NCBI GenBank assembly: GCA_023667345.1
Contig: JAMPAF010000008.1
Span: forward strand, 1 to 64,000
Reading direction: 5' to 3'
DNA: 64,000 nucleotides
Origin: Clostridiales bacterium
Lineage (GTDB): Bacteria; Bacillota; Clostridia; Christensenellales; Borkfalkiaceae
Shown: piece after piece, positions 36,854 through 46,954 of the stretch
Numbering within the stretch: position 1 is the first letter of the stretch
Layout of the letters: the number at the start of each line of letters is the position of its first letter
Program-made: the position numbers and the translations under genes
Notes under the pieces: model-generated
Database searches by the model: none
Told to the model about the DNA's origin: nothing
Seen by the model: only the letters and a program-made list of their open reading frames with translations

Positions 36854-38149
36854 TTATTTCTTTTTGGGGTAAATGTATTCCTTGCCGCCCATGTAGCCGC
36901 GCAAGACCTCGGGAATAAACACGCTGCCGTCCGCCTGCAAATGGTTTTCGAGGAAGGCAATGAGCATGCGCGGGGGCGCGACGACCGTGTTGTTTAAGGT
37001 GTGCGCGAACGCGTTTTTGCCCGTTGCCTTGTCCTTGTACCTTATGCCCAAACGCCTTGCCTGCGCGTCGGTCAAGTTGGAACAGCTCCCCACCTCGAAA
37101 TACTTTTTCTGGCGGGGGCTCCACGCCTCGATATCGAGGCTCTTATACTTCAAATCTGCCAAATCGCCCGAACAGCACACGAGCGTGCGCACGGGTATTT
37201 GCATGGAAACAAACAGTTCGACGGTGTACGACCACAGTTTTTCGTACCAGTAGTCGCTGTCCTTGGGCTCGCACACGACAATCATTTCCTGCTTTTCGAA
37301 CTGGTGTATGCGGTAAATGCCCCTCTCCTCTATGCCGTGCGCGCCCTTTTCCTTTCTGAAACAGGGCGAGTACGAGGTCAAGGTCAAGGGCAGCTTAGCC
37401 CCGTCTATGACGGTGTTCATAAATCTGCCTATCATCGAGTGCTCGGATGTGCCTATCAAATACAAGTCCTCGCCCTCTATTTTGTACATCATTCCGTCCA
37501 TTTCCTCGAAGCTCATAACTCCCGAAACGACGTCGCTTCTTATCATAAACGGCGGTATGCAGTAGGTGAAGCCCTTGTCTATCATAAAGTCGCGGGCGTA
37601 GGTTAAAACCGCGGAATGAAGGCGGGCGATATCGCCCGTGAGATAGTAAAAGCCGTTGCCCGAGGTGCGCCTTGCGCTGTCTAAATCTATGCCGTCCAGA
37701 CTCTCTAAAATGTCGAGATGATAGGGCACGTCAAAGGGCTTTTCCTTAGCTTCGAGGTAGGTATTCCACTGCACGTTTTGACTATCGTCCCTGCCGAGGG
37801 GCACGTCGTCCGCGATTATGTTGGGAATAGCCATCATATCCTTTTTGAGCTGTTCCTCAACTGTGGCGCACTCCGCCTCGATTGAGGCAACCGCATCGTT
37901 GTTTTCCTTGGAAAGGGTCTTGATTTTTTCTGCCTCTTCCCTCCTGCCCTCGCGCATGAGCGCGCCTATCTGCTTGGCATATTCGTTGCGCTTGGCTCTC
38001 CTCTCGTCGCCCTCGCGTTGCAGAGCGCGCTTCTTTTCATCGAGCGACAAAACTTCGTCTACAAGCGGCAGTTTTTTGTCCTGAAACTTCTTTTTAATGT
38101 TCTCTCTTACGAGGTCGGGATTGTTCCTTATGAGGTTAATATCAATCAT
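36854..38149 (-). CDS. serS: Seryl-tRNA synthetase
   Basis: Charges tRNA-Ser. The start at 38149 (MIDINLIRNNPDLV) matches the family N terminus. About 431 residues. An N-terminal coiled-coil arm (residues about 30-100) is followed by a class II core: YLIGTSEHSMIG (serine-binding TSE), CFRKEKGAHGIEERGIYRIHQFEKQE (motif 2 loop) and NNTVVAPPRMLIAFLENHLQ (motif 3). No T-box leader was recognised in the 170 nt upstream. Confidence 0.97.
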   Translation of the reverse strand: MIDINLIRNNPDLVRENIKKKFQDKKLPLVDEVLSLDEKKRALQREGDERRAKRNEYAKQIGALMREGRREEAEKIKTLSKENNDAVASIEAECATVEEQLKKDMMAIPNIIADDVPLGRDDSQNVQWNTYLEAKEKPFDVPYHLDILESLDGIDLDSARRTSGNGFYYLTGDIARLHSAVLTYARDFMIDKGFTYCIPPFMIRSDVVSGVMSFEEMDGMMYKIEGEDLYLIGTSEHSMIGRFMNTVIDGAKLPLTLTSYSPCFRKEKGAHGIEERGIYRIHQFEKQEMIVVCEPKDSDYWYEKLWSYTVELFVSMQIPVRTLVCCSGDLADLKYKSLDIEAWSPRQKKYFEVGSCSNLTDAQARRLGIRYKDKATGKNAFAHTLNNTVVAPPRMLIAFLENHLQADGSVFIPEVLRGYMGGKEYIYPKKK

Positions 38150-38239
38150 TTTTTGACCTGCTCCGTGCATTAATTGTTAATTATGGAAATATTATACGGC
38201 AAAAAAAAGGCAAAAGCAATTAAATTGAGCTTTATTCTA

Positions 38240-38268
38240 TTGAAAAATAGCGGCGGGTGTGATATAAT
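38240..38268 (+). promoter_or_regulatory. Promoter of the P-type ATPase gene
   Basis: TTGAAA at 38240-38245, 17-nt spacer, TATAAT at 38263-38268. The 5' UTR has a GCCGC/GCGGC hairpin and AAAGGA before the ATG. Confidence 0.75.
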
Positions 38269-38318
38269 TATTCGGTAGTATTATTTTTATCGCCGCGCCT
38301 TGCGGCTAAAAGGAAAAT

Positions 38319-41300
38319 ATGAGCAAAATTATTTATAGAGGTAAAAAGACGGCGTCGACCGCTAAGCCCGACGACGAAAACGCCGAGGTAAGCTCCGCTT
38401 CGGCGGAAGAAACCGCTTCCGCCGCGCCCGCCGAAGAGCCGAAAGCCGAGCCCGAAAAGTCTGCCGCGCCTGCGGAAACAAAGCCCGCTAAGACTAAGAG
38501 CGAAAGGGCTAAACCCGCGCCCAAGACGGAAGAAGTGACGGACGGCAAGAAAGAAACCGAAAAGCCAAAGCCCGCGCGCAAAACGACGGTTCGCGCAAAA
38601 TCTTCCGTACCTAAGGCGGTTGCGGAAGAGATTGCCGTGGCAGAAGGCGGCGAGGTTACGGACGAGGGCGAAGTTTCCGCCGCCGAAACAGAGGAAGCCG
38701 AGGGCGAAACCGCCGCGTCGGTAGCTTTGGCGGACGACGAAACCTTAGAAAAGTCCGAAGAGACGGAAAGCGCGCCCGAAGAGACCTTCGATAAGGCGAA
38801 AATCATTAAGTACTTTAAGCGCCACCCCAAGATGACCATAAACACCAAGGTGGAAAGATTTACGCCCGATTTAAAGACGGGTCTTTTGCCCGAGCAGGTG
38901 GAAACACGCTTTAAGCAGTACTTATTCAACGACACGAACAAGAAGTACTCGAAGTCGTACGCAAGCATATTTATAGGCAATCTCTGCACGTTCTTCAACT
39001 TATTGTGCCTTATTGCGTTCATTTTCCTATTGCTTGCGGGCACGCAGGGACTTACGAACTACCTCGTAATCATAATCACCGCCGCCAACATAGGCATAGG
39101 CATTTTTCAGGAAATCCGCTCAAAACTCGCCATAGACAAGCTCGCCATTATGGCATCGTCCTCCACTAAGGTTCTGCGCGACGGCGAGGTTATCGAAATT
39201 CCGACGAGCGAGGTAGTGCTCGACGACATTATAATTATGGAGCTCGGCAATCAGGTTCCCGCCGACTGCATACTCGCCGACGGAACGGTTGAGGTAAACG
39301 AGAGCCTTTTAACGGGCGAATCGGTATCCGTAAAGAAGAACGCGGGCGACGTTTTATATGCAGGCAGCTTTATTGCGAGCGGCAACGGCAAGTGCCGCGT
39401 CGATAAGGTCGGCAAGGAAACCTTCCTTGAAAAGCTTACCGCAAAGGCGAAAAAATACAAGCGCCCCAACTCCGAACTTATAAATTCCATGCAGAATATT
39501 ATCAAGTTCGTCTCGATTGCGATTTTCCCCATTGCGATTGCCGTGTTCCTCGTAAACAGAAACGCGAGCATCGAGGGCGTCGAGGTTTCGGCGTGGCTCT
39601 TATCGCTTAAAGACAGCCTTGCGCTTGCAAAGACGTGTTCGGTCGTTATAGGTATGATACCCTCAGGTATGCTGCTTTTGACCTCCGTCGCGCTTGCCGT
39701 AGGCGTTTTAAGACTTGCGAAAAACAACACGCTCGTGCGCGATTTGTACTCTTTGGAAATGCTTGCGCGAGTAAACGTTTTATGCCTTGACAAGACTGGC
39801 ACTATTACCGACGGGCGAATGAAGGTAAACGACGCGGTTATTTTAAATACCGTGGGCGAATATCCGTTGGGCGATATTATGGGCAGTATGCTCTCCGCCC
39901 TCGACGACAATAACCAGACCTCTATCGCACTGTACAACCACTTCGGGCACAGCGACGCGCTCACGCCCACCGCGAAGATACCCTTCTCTTCCAAAAGGAA
40001 GCTTTCGGCGGTTTCGTTTGCGGAAGTGGGAACGTTCGTAATGGGCGCGCCCGAGTTCGTGTTGAAGCCCCTGCCCCCCAAGGTTGAGAGAATTGTTAAG
40101 CAGTACGCGCAGATGGGCTTGCGCGTTATAGTGCTTGCGCACTCCTCCACGCCCATAGTCGGCGACAAACTACCCGCCATTTTAAAGCCCATTGCGATAA
40201 TTTCGATTGCCGACAATATCCGCGAGGACGCCATAGAGACCATAAAGTGGTTCAAGGACAACGACGTTCAGGTAAAAGTAATTTCGGGCGATAACCCCAT
40301 AACCGTATCGGAGGTTGCCAAGCGCGCGGGCATAGACCACGCAGACAAGTTCATATCGCTTGAAGGGCTGAACGAAAAAGAGGTTGAAAACGTTGCCAAC
40401 AAGTACACTGTTTTCGGGCGCGTCACCCCCGAGCAGAAGGCTATTTTGGTGCGCGCCATAAAGACCGAGGGCAACACGGTTGCAATGACGGGCGACGGTG
40501 TAAACGATATCCTCGCTTTAAAGGAAGCCGACTGCGCCATTTCGGTTGCGTCGGGCAGCGAGGCGGCGCGTAACGTTTCGCACCTTGTTCTGATGGACAA
40601 CAACTTCGGCAATATGCCCAAGGTCGTCGGCGAGGGTCGAAGGGTTATAAACAACATTAAAAACTCGGCTTCGCTGTATTTAATGAAGACGCTGTTTACC
40701 GGCATACTTGCGCTGTTCTGTCTGTTTGCACGCACGGCATACCTGTTCATGCCGAGCAATATGCTCCTTTTGGAACTGTTCGTTATCGGCGTGCCGTCCT
40801 TCTTCCTTTCACTGCAACCCAACAACGAGAGGGTCGAGGGCAAATTTATAACCTACGTTATGAGCCGAAGTATTTCGGGTGCGTTGGTAATGATAGTCTG
40901 CGTCATTTCGATGTATCTTACCTGCACCCTCGGCGGCTCGGAATTCGACGGTTTCCAGACGGCTATGTGCATGATGGCGCTCGTCTTCTCGGGGCTGGTC
41001 ATGCTGTACAGAGTGTGCCAGCCGTTCAACGGCTATCGGCTTGTGCTGTACGTTGTGATGGTCGTTCTGACTATACTTGCCTTGACGCTGCCGCCTATAG
41101 GCAATGTCGGGCACCCGCTCTATCTGCACATTGCCGACGAGCTGTGCAAGGGCTGGGCGAACCTGCATTGGAGCTACGCGAAAGTGCTTATCGTGGTCGT
41201 GGCAATTGAAGCCGCGTTCCCGCTGTCGTCGTCGCTTATCAAGATTATGCAGATTATTATGCCTTCCTCCACCGAGGGCGCGAAAAAGAAGCCCGAAGAG

Positions 41301-41324
41301 AAAAAGGATATACGGAAAAGGTAA
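38319..41324 (+). CDS. P-type cation-transporting ATPase with long N-terminal extension
   Basis: 1001 residues. Residues 1-160 are a low-complexity Ala/Glu/Lys/Pro extension. The P-type core follows: LLTGES (actuator, about 332), LDKTGTITDG with the phosphorylated Asp (about 490), and MTGDGVNDI (about 725), with about ten membrane helices. The M4 motif is IPSGMLLLTS where related CtpE/Exp7-type pumps have IPEGL, so the ion-site Glu is replaced by Ser. The best guess is a Ca2+ or related cation pump. AAAGGA precedes the ATG. Confidence 0.88.
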   Translation: MSKIIYRGKKTASTAKPDDENAEVSSASAEETASAAPAEEPKAEPEKSAAPAETKPAKTKSERAKPAPKTEEVTDGKKETEKPKPARKTTVRAKSSVPKAVAEEIAVAEGGEVTDEGEVSAAETEEAEGETAASVALADDETLEKSEETESAPEETFDKAKIIKYFKRHPKMTINTKVERFTPDLKTGLLPEQVETRFKQYLFNDTNKKYSKSYASIFIGNLCTFFNLLCLIAFIFLLLAGTQGLTNYLVIIITAANIGIGIFQEIRSKLAIDKLAIMASSSTKVLRDGEVIEIPTSEVVLDDIIIMELGNQVPADCILADGTVEVNESLLTGESVSVKKNAGDVLYAGSFIASGNGKCRVDKVGKETFLEKLTAKAKKYKRPNSELINSMQNIIKFVSIAIFPIAIAVFLVNRNASIEGVEVSAWLLSLKDSLALAKTCSVVIGMIPSGMLLLTSVALAVGVLRLAKNNTLVRDLYSLEMLARVNVLCLDKTGTITDGRMKVNDAVILNTVGEYPLGDIMGSMLSALDDNNQTSIALYNHFGHSDALTPTAKIPFSSKRKLSAVSFAEVGTFVMGAPEFVLKPLPPKVERIVKQYAQMGLRVIVLAHSSTPIVGDKLPAILKPIAIISIADNIREDAIETIKWFKDNDVQVKVISGDNPITVSEVAKRAGIDHADKFISLEGLNEKEVENVANKYTVFGRVTPEQKAILVRAIKTEGNTVAMTGDGVNDILALKEADCAISVASGSEAARNVSHLVLMDNNFGNMPKVVGEGRRVINNIKNSASLYLMKTLFTGILALFCLFARTAYLFMPSNMLLLELFVIGVPSFFLSLQPNNERVEGKFITYVMSRSISGALVMIVCVISMYLTCTLGGSEFDGFQTAMCMMALVFSGLVMLYRVCQPFNGYRLVLYVVMVVLTILALTLPPIGNVGHPLYLHIADELCKGWANLHWSYAKVLIVVVAIEAAFPLSSSLIKIMQIIMPSSTEGAKKKPEEKKDIRKR

Positions 41325-41366
41325 GGCGCGGAATTTGCGCAGATTAGAGATATTGCATTCTCGCCG

Positions 41367-41476
41367 TCATTGCGAGGCAATTTATTGACGAAGCAATCCA
41401 GTAAAAACTACATTGTTAAGCATATACGTGTGTTTTGCTTTTCTTCTGGATTGCTTCACTACGTTCGCAATGACGA
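41367..41476. repeat. Repeat family D (GTCATTGCGAGGC type), inverted pair
   Basis: GTCATTGCGAGGCAATTTATT...GAAGCAATCCAG at the left and CTGGATTGCTTCACTACGTTCGCAATGAC at the right form an imperfect inverted repeat of about 110 bp. Confidence 0.7.
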
Positions 41477-41485
41477 CAAGTTAAA

Positions 41486-41514
41486 GCCGCGCGGCTGAAT
41501 TGCCGCGCGGCTTT
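41486..41514. terminator. Bidirectional intrinsic terminator between ATPase gene and gyrA
   Basis: A 10-bp GCCGCGCGGC/GCCGCGCGGC stem with a TGAATT loop and short T tails on both strands. It separates converging genes. Confidence 0.8.
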
Positions 41515-41530
41515 GTGTTATATTCACCTT

Positions 41531-41563
41531 AATTACGAATTCCGCATTACGAATTCCGCATTA
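41531..41563. repeat. Heptamer repeat at gyrA 3' end
   Basis: TTACGAATTCCGCA is present twice, in 7-bp phase, up to the gyrA stop codon. Confidence 0.5.
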
Positions 41564-44104
41564 ATCCTCGTTGTTGCCGTCGGGTTCGTCGGGAACGTCA
41601 GCCGCGCTCTCTTCGGGGGCTTGCGCTTCCGCCTCATCGTCGCGCTCGGTCAAAGCAACGGTTGCAACTACGCCGTCCTTTAATCTCATAAGCCTTACGC
41701 CGCGGGACGCTCTGCCGAAGCGGGATATGTCCGCGCAGTGCATACGTATAATCGTGCCGCCGTCGGAAATTATCATTGCGTCGTCCTCGTCGGAAACCTG
41801 CTTTATGGAGACGAGCGCGCCCGTGAGCTCGTTGAACGTGCCCGCCTTTACGCCCTTGCCCGCACGCCCCTGCGAACGGAAATTTGACGGGTCGCAACGC
41901 TTGCCGTAGCCGTTTTCGCTGACAGTCAACACGTCCTTTTCTCTGTCTACGACGAGCATATCGACAAGGCGGTCGTCGCCGACGAGCTTCATCGCCCTTA
42001 CGCCCGCGGTATCTCTGCCCATTGCCCTCACGTATTCCTGACCGAAGGTTATGCACTTGCCGCGGCGGCTGGCAACCATTACGTCGTCGCCCTCCGAGCA
42101 ATACTGCACGGAAATTAGGTTGTCGCCCTCGTTGAGCTTGATTGCAATTTTGCCGTTGCGGTTTATGCTTGCAAACTGCGATATGTCCGTCTTTTTAATC
42201 ATGCCGTTTCTTGTCGCAAAGCAAATGAATTGCTTTTCGGCGTTGTAGGGGAGCATTGTTTCTATCTTTTCGTCCTGCGATATCTGCACGATATTCACTA
42301 TCGCTCTGCCGCGAGCCGCCCTTGCCGCCTCGGGGATATGGTAACCCTTAATCGAGTACACTCTGCCCAGATTGGAGAACAGCAGGATATCGTCGTGCGT
42401 CGAGCAGACGAACATATTCTCGACGAAGTCCTCCTCCTTCGGTCTGTGCGCCGTAATGCCCATACCGCCGCGGTGCTGCGCCCTGTACTCGCCGACGGGC
42501 AATCTTTTGACGTAGCCCGAGTGCGTGAGCGAGATTACAACCTGCTCTTCGGGAATTAAGTCCGCGTCGTCGATATCGCCGAAGTCGACCGCGATTTCCG
42601 TCTTTCTTTCGGAAGGGTACTTGCGCTTTATCTCCTGCAAATCGGTCTTTATTATGTCGAGCACTCTGCTCTCGTGCGCCAAAATGTCTTTGTAGTCGGC
42701 AATAGCCCTTTCAAGCTCGCTTAACTCCGCGTTGAGCTTGTCTACCTCGAGGTGCGATAATCTGTACAGCCTTAACTCGGCAACCGCGGTCGCCTGCTTT
42801 ACGTCGAGTTCGAAGCGCTGGGTGAGCTTGGTTACGCAGTCGGTCTTATCTACCGCGTTGCGGCAGACCTCGACGACCTCGTCAATAGACGCCTGCGCGA
42901 TAACAAGCCCTCGCAAGATGTGCGCGCGTTCCTCCGTCTTTTGCAAGTCGAACTTGGTTCTTCTGCGGATAACTTCCTTCTGATGTTCCAAATAGTAGTA
43001 AATGAAGTCCTTTAAATTGCAGATTTTGGGTGTGCCGTCGACGAGCGCAAGCATTATGAGCCCGTCGGAAATCTGCAAATTGGTGTGCTTGTACAAAAGG
43101 TTTAAAACGACCTGCGCGTTTGCGTCCTTCTTTATTTCGATAACTATGCGCATGCCGTCGCGGTCGGACTCTTCGCGGATATCGGAGATGCCCTCTATCC
43201 TCTTGTCCTTGACGAGGTTAGCCATCGTTTCGATAAGCTTCGCCTTGTTGACCTGATAGGGAATTTCGGTGACTATAATTCTCTGGCGGGTCTGGTTGCC
43301 GCTCTGGTAGTCCTCTATCTCGCAACGGGAGCGGATAACTATGTTGCCGCGCCCCGTTTTATACGCCTTGCGTATGCCGCCGCGCCCCATAATCAATGCG
43401 CCCGTGGGGAAATCGGGGGCGGGAATGTAATTCATAAGCTCGTCGACGTCAATCTCGGGATTGTCTATCATCGCGCAGACGCCGTCTATAACCTCGCCTA
43501 AGTTGTGGGGCGGTATGTTGGTCGCCATGCCCACCGCGATGCCGTCGGAGCCGTTTACGAGCATATTGGGGAAACGCGAGGGCAGAACCGTTGGTTGCAT
43601 GCCCGTGTCGTCGAACGTCGGGTAAAAATCGACCGTCTCCTTGTCGAGGTCGCGGAGCATTTCCGAAGAGATTTTCGAAAGCCTTGCTTCGGTGTACCTC
43701 ATTGCCGCGGCGGGGTCGCCGTCTACCGAGCCGAAGTTGCCGTGCCCTTCGACGAGCGGCAAATTTATGGTGAAGTCCTGCGCGAGCCTTACGAGAGCGT
43801 CGTATACCGAACTGTCGCCGTGGGGGTGATATTTACCGAGGCAATCGCCGACGATACGCGCACACTTTCTGAACGCCTTGTCGTTGTACAGACCGAGGTC
43901 GTGCATTGAGTACAGAATTCTGCGGTGTACGGGCTTTAAGCCGTCCCTTATATCGGGAATGGCGCGCGATACGTTTACCGCCATAGCATAGGCAATAAAC
44001 GATTTTTTGAGCTCTTCATCCACCTCGACTTCGAGCATTTTCGTCATAGCCAGCGTCTTGACGAACTCCTCGGTCAATTCGGGGCTGGTCTGTTTTTTAG
44101 CCAT
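41561..44104 (-). CDS. gyrA: DNA gyrase subunit A
   Basis: Breakage-reunion subunit of gyrase. 847 residues. [11 protein letters not shown] holds the catalytic Tyr (about residue 135). The quinolone region reads [13 protein letters not shown], with Ser and Asp at the usual resistance positions (wild-type-like). The C-terminal beta-pinwheel carries QHRGGMG, a variant of the GyrA box, then GRAGKG. It ends in an acidic tail. It is separated from gyrB by a small LRR gene in one operon. Confidence 0.97.
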   Translation of the reverse strand: MAKKQTSPELTEEFVKTLAMTKMLEVEVDEELKKSFIAYAMAVNVSRAIPDIRDGLKPVHRRILYSMHDLGLYNDKAFRKCARIVGDCLGKYHPHGDSSVYDALVRLAQDFTINLPLVEGHGNFGSVDGDPAAAMRYTEARLSKISSEMLRDLDKETVDFYPTFDDTGMQPTVLPSRFPNMLVNGSDGIAVGMATNIPPHNLGEVIDGVCAMIDNPEIDVDELMNYIPAPDFPTGALIMGRGGIRKAYKTGRGNIVIRSRCEIEDYQSGNQTRQRIIVTEIPYQVNKAKLIETMANLVKDKRIEGISDIREESDRDGMRIVIEIKKDANAQVVLNLLYKHTNLQISDGLIMLALVDGTPKICNLKDFIYYYLEHQKEVIRRRTKFDLQKTEERAHILRGLVIAQASIDEVVEVCRNAVDKTDCVTKLTQRFELDVKQATAVAELRLYRLSHLEVDKLNAELSELERAIADYKDILAHESRVLDIIKTDLQEIKRKYPSERKTEIAVDFGDIDDADLIPEEQVVISLTHSGYVKRLPVGEYRAQHRGGMGITAHRPKEEDFVENMFVCSTHDDILLFSNLGRVYSIKGYHIPEAARAARGRAIVNIVQISQDEKIETMLPYNAEKQFICFATRNGMIKKTDISQFASINRNGKIAIKLNEGDNLISVQYCSEGDDVMVASRRGKCITFGQEYVRAMGRDTAGVRAMKLVGDDRLVDMLVVDREKDVLTVSENGYGKRCDPSNFRSQGRAGKGVKAGTFNELTGALVSIKQVSDEDDAMIISDGGTIIRMHCADISRFGRASRGVRLMRLKDGVVATVALTERDDEAEAQAPEESAADVPDEPDGNNED

Positions 44105-44116
44105 TTGCGCATCTCC

Positions 44117-44650
44117 TTAATTATTTTTTAAATATTCTCTGAGTTCTTTTACGAACTCTTCGCGGGTTACGTTGGTTTTAACGGGGCGTTTTGCGGGATT
44201 CCAGCAATTACTGTGCTTAACCTGCACGGTGCTGTAACTCACGCCGCCGCGGTGAAAGTCGAACGCGTAGTCCTCAGCGGTCGTCACCTGCTCTTCCGTA
44301 TAGTACGGCTCGCCGTCGAGCCAACCCTCTTTCGGTTCGCCCTCGCAGTAAACCGTAAGGATGTTGCAACCCCAAAAAGCGTCGTCACCGATAATTTCCA
44401 CGCTCTTTGGTATGAATATCATTTTAAGATTTTCGCACTTATCGAAAGCGTGGGTACATATCTTTTTAAGACCGTCGGGCAGAACGAACGCTTGCGTTTT
44501 ACACTGCAAAAAAGCAAACGACGATATTGTTTCTACACCGCCTTGCAGAACGAAAGCGTCATTTGACGAACGTGTATTATAATTATCGAAGCCGAATAGC
44601 GTTTTGTCCTTGATGTGGAAAAAACTATTACTGCGGTGAATCGAGCTCAT
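44117..44650 (-). CDS. Small BspA-like leucine-rich-repeat protein between gyrB and gyrA
   Basis: 177 residues, no signal peptide. Residues about 30-115 contain three LRR_5 (BspA-type) repeats with the pattern (I)..FAF..C..L....LP..L..I...AF..C..L..I.IP.SV..I...AF.GC. The C-terminal part is charged with no recognised domain. The ATG overlaps the gyrB stop (ATGA), so it is translated with gyrase. BspA-type repeats are usually in surface proteins; a cytosolic one here is odd and its function is unknown. Confidence 0.78.
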   Translation of the reverse strand: MSSIHRSNSFFHIKDKTLFGFDNYNTRSSNDAFVLQGGVETISSFAFLQCKTQAFVLPDGLKKICTHAFDKCENLKMIFIPKSVEIIGDDAFWGCNILTVYCEGEPKEGWLDGEPYYTEEQVTTAEDYAFDFHRGGVSYSTVQVKHSNCWNPAKRPVKTNVTREEFVKELREYLKNN

Positions 44651-46575
44651 ATGTCCAACTCTTCGACAAGTTTTGCATTGTCTTCAATAAATTGCCTTCT
44701 AAGCTCGGGCTGTTCGCCCATAAGCAGCGCAAACATTTTGTCCGCCTCTACCGCGTCCTGCACGTTAATTCTTACCAAAGTGCGCTTTGAAGGGTCCATA
44801 GTCGTCTCCCAAAGCTGTTCCTTGTTCATTTCGCCCAAGCCCTTATAGCGTTGCAGCTCGAACTTGCCGTCGGGGTGGTCGGCGCGGAATTTTTCGAGTG
44901 CCGCGTCGTCGTAGAGGTACGTGTCCTCTATGCCCTTGCCGCTCACCTTGTAAAGGGGCGGCTGCGCGGCGTATACGTGACCGTTTTCAACCAGCGGGCG
45001 CATATAGCGGAAGAAGAAGGTTAAAAGCAAAATTCTTATGTGCGAGCCGTCTACGTCCGCGTCGGTCATAATTATTATGCGGTCGTAGCGAAGCTTGCTC
45101 TCGTCAAAATTTTCCTGTATGCCGCAGCCGAACGCGGTTATCATAGCCTTAATCTCTTCGTTTTCCAAAACGCGGTTTATGCGCACCTTTTCAACGTTCA
45201 ATATCTTGCCGCGAAGGGGCAGTATCGCCTGAAAGCGTCTGTCGCGCCCCTGCTTTGCCGTGCCGCCCGCCGAGTCGCCCTCGACGATATAAATTTCGCA
45301 CAGCTCCGAACGCTTGTCGGAGCAGTCGGCAAGCTTGCCGGGGAGCTTGGTGCTCTCCAAAACGCCCTTTCTTCTCGTTTCCTCGCGCGCGAGCCTTGCC
45401 GCGTCGCGGGCGCGCTGTGCGGTTATACAGCGCATGACAAGCTCGCGGGTTTCGGCGGGGTGCTCCTCTAAATAGGTGCCGAATTTATCCACCACCGCCT
45501 TTTGCACGAAGCCGCGAACGTACGTCGAGCACAGCTTGCTCTTCGTCTGGCTTTCGTACTGCGCGTCGGCGATTTTGACGGATACGACCGCGGTTATGCC
45601 CTCGCGCACGTCGTCGCCCGAAAGTTTGTCGTTTTCCTTTAAGATATTCAGGCGGTGACCCGCGTCGTTTATAACCTTTGTCAAAGCCGCCTTAAAGCCG
45701 TCTAAGTGCGTGCCGCCGTCGGGCTGACGGATATTGTTCGAAAAGGGGAAAATCTGCTCGGAATAGCCGTCGTTGTACTGAATGGCGACTTCGAGGAATT
45801 TGTCGTCCCCCTCGCTCTCCTCGAAATATACGGGCTGGGCAAACAGCACGTTTTTGCCCTCGTTTATGTCCTGTATGAAGTGAACTACGCCGCCCTCGTA
45901 GCAGAATGTGTCGGTGCGCTCCTTGTCGCCGCGATAGTCGGTTAAAGTGAGCGTTAAGCCCTTGTTTAAATACGAGAGCTCGCGAAGAAGCGTTCTGAGC
46001 GTTTCATAGTTGAAATCTATCGTTTCGAACATCGTAGGGTCGGGATGGAAACAGATAGACGTGCCCGTCTCTTCGGTGTCGGCTACTATCTTCAAGGGCT
46101 CTTCGGGAACGCCCTCATGATAGACCTGACGGAACTTATGACCTCTTTGGCAGACCTCGGCGATAAGCGTGTCGGAAAGCGCGTTTACGCAGGATACGCC
46201 CACGCCGTGCAAGCCCGACGAAATTTTATAGCCGCCCGCCTTGTTGCCGCCGCCGAACTTGCCGCCTGCGTTTAGGTTGGTCAAGGCAAGCTCTACGCCC
46301 GAAATGCCTTCCTCTTCGTTTATACCCGTGGGAATACCTCTGCCGTTGTCTTTAACCGTGCAATAGCCCTCGGCGGAAATGGTGACCTCTATCTTGTCGC
46401 AATAGCCCGCGAGAGCCTCGTCGATAGAGTTGTCGATAACCTCGCGCACGAGGCAGTGCAGCCCCTTTTCGTCGGTGGGTCCGATATACATGCCGGGGTG
46501 CTCCCTTACGGGCTCTAACCCTTTGAGTGCTTTTAAGCTGTTTGCGTCGTAGTCGGAACGAACTTTTTCGGGCAT
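44647..46575 (-). CDS. gyrB: DNA gyrase subunit B
   Basis: ATPase subunit of gyrase. 642 residues, the usual length for Gram-positive bacteria. GHKL motifs: EVIDNSIDEAL, VKDNGRGIPTG and GLHGVGVSCVNAL. TOPRIM: EGDSAGGTAKQGRDR and DADVDGSHI. The C terminus YKGLGEMN...RTLVRI matches gyrase. It has an AGAGGTG site and a promoter at 46615-46643. It is the first gene of gyrB-LRR-gyrA. Confidence 0.97.
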   Translation of the reverse strand: MPEKVRSDYDANSLKALKGLEPVREHPGMYIGPTDEKGLHCLVREVIDNSIDEALAGYCDKIEVTISAEGYCTVKDNGRGIPTGINEEEGISGVELALTNLNAGGKFGGGNKAGGYKISSGLHGVGVSCVNALSDTLIAEVCQRGHKFRQVYHEGVPEEPLKIVADTEETGTSICFHPDPTMFETIDFNYETLRTLLRELSYLNKGLTLTLTDYRGDKERTDTFCYEGGVVHFIQDINEGKNVLFAQPVYFEESEGDDKFLEVAIQYNDGYSEQIFPFSNNIRQPDGGTHLDGFKAALTKVINDAGHRLNILKENDKLSGDDVREGITAVVSVKIADAQYESQTKSKLCSTYVRGFVQKAVVDKFGTYLEEHPAETRELVMRCITAQRARDAARLAREETRRKGVLESTKLPGKLADCSDKRSELCEIYIVEGDSAGGTAKQGRDRRFQAILPLRGKILNVEKVRINRVLENEEIKAMITAFGCGIQENFDESKLRYDRIIIMTDADVDGSHIRILLLTFFFRYMRPLVENGHVYAAQPPLYKVSGKGIEDTYLYDDAALEKFRADHPDGKFELQRYKGLGEMNKEQLWETTMDPSKRTLVRINVQDAVEADKMFALLMGEQPELRRQFIEDNAKLVEELDI

Positions 46576-46614
46576 AATTTCACCTCTTTTTAAAGATAAT
46601 TTTTACTTGAATTT

Positions 46615-46643
46615 ATTATACCATATTATTAGAAATAACGCAA
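46615..46643 (-). promoter_or_regulatory. Promoter of gyrB
   Basis: -10 TATAAT at 46615-46620 and a weaker -35 TTGCGT at 46638-46643, 17-nt spacer. It gives a normal leader of about 35 nt. Confidence 0.55.
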
Positions 46644-46742
46644 ATGTTTAAGCAAAATTTAACGGCAAATTTATGCGAAAAAAGGCGTTTTTTACGGGCA
46701 AAAAAGCACATAAAAAATTGGCTTTCGGGATAAAATATTTCT

Positions 46743-46898
46743 ATGGAAATTTGCAGTAAATCGAGTGATAAAAATTTGTGGACGGAAGGCGAAATTTACG
46801 AGTGCGAGACTTGCGGAAACCACGTTTGCAAGGAGTGCGCGCTACGTTGGAAGTACGTATGCCCCAACTGCTTCGGTCGGCTTTGGCGGATAAGCTGA
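46743..46898 (+). CDS. 51-residue Cys-rich zinc-ribbon-like protein
   Basis: An ATG at 46743 opens a 51-codon ORF ending TGA at 46898. The protein has CETCGNHVCKEC then CPNCFGRLW: three CxxC pairs and a His in the spacing of a treble-clef or B-box/RING-like zinc site, with aromatic residues around them. TAAAAT lies 6 nt before the ATG and there is no ribosome site, suggesting a leaderless mRNA. Function unknown; it could be a small regulatory or RNA-binding zinc protein. Confidence 0.6.
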   Translation: MEICSKSSDKNLWTEGEIYECETCGNHVCKECALRWKYVCPNCFGRLWRIS

Positions 46899-46954
46899 TG
46901 CAAGGTGCGGGCGGAATTACCGCTAACTCTTGCCTTCCGCGAGCGCAACGCACC

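Noticed and set aside
38171..38318. Possible T-box leader upstream of serS
   Set aside because: No specifier loop or conserved T-box sequence was found; the gap contains ordinary promoters for two diverging genes.
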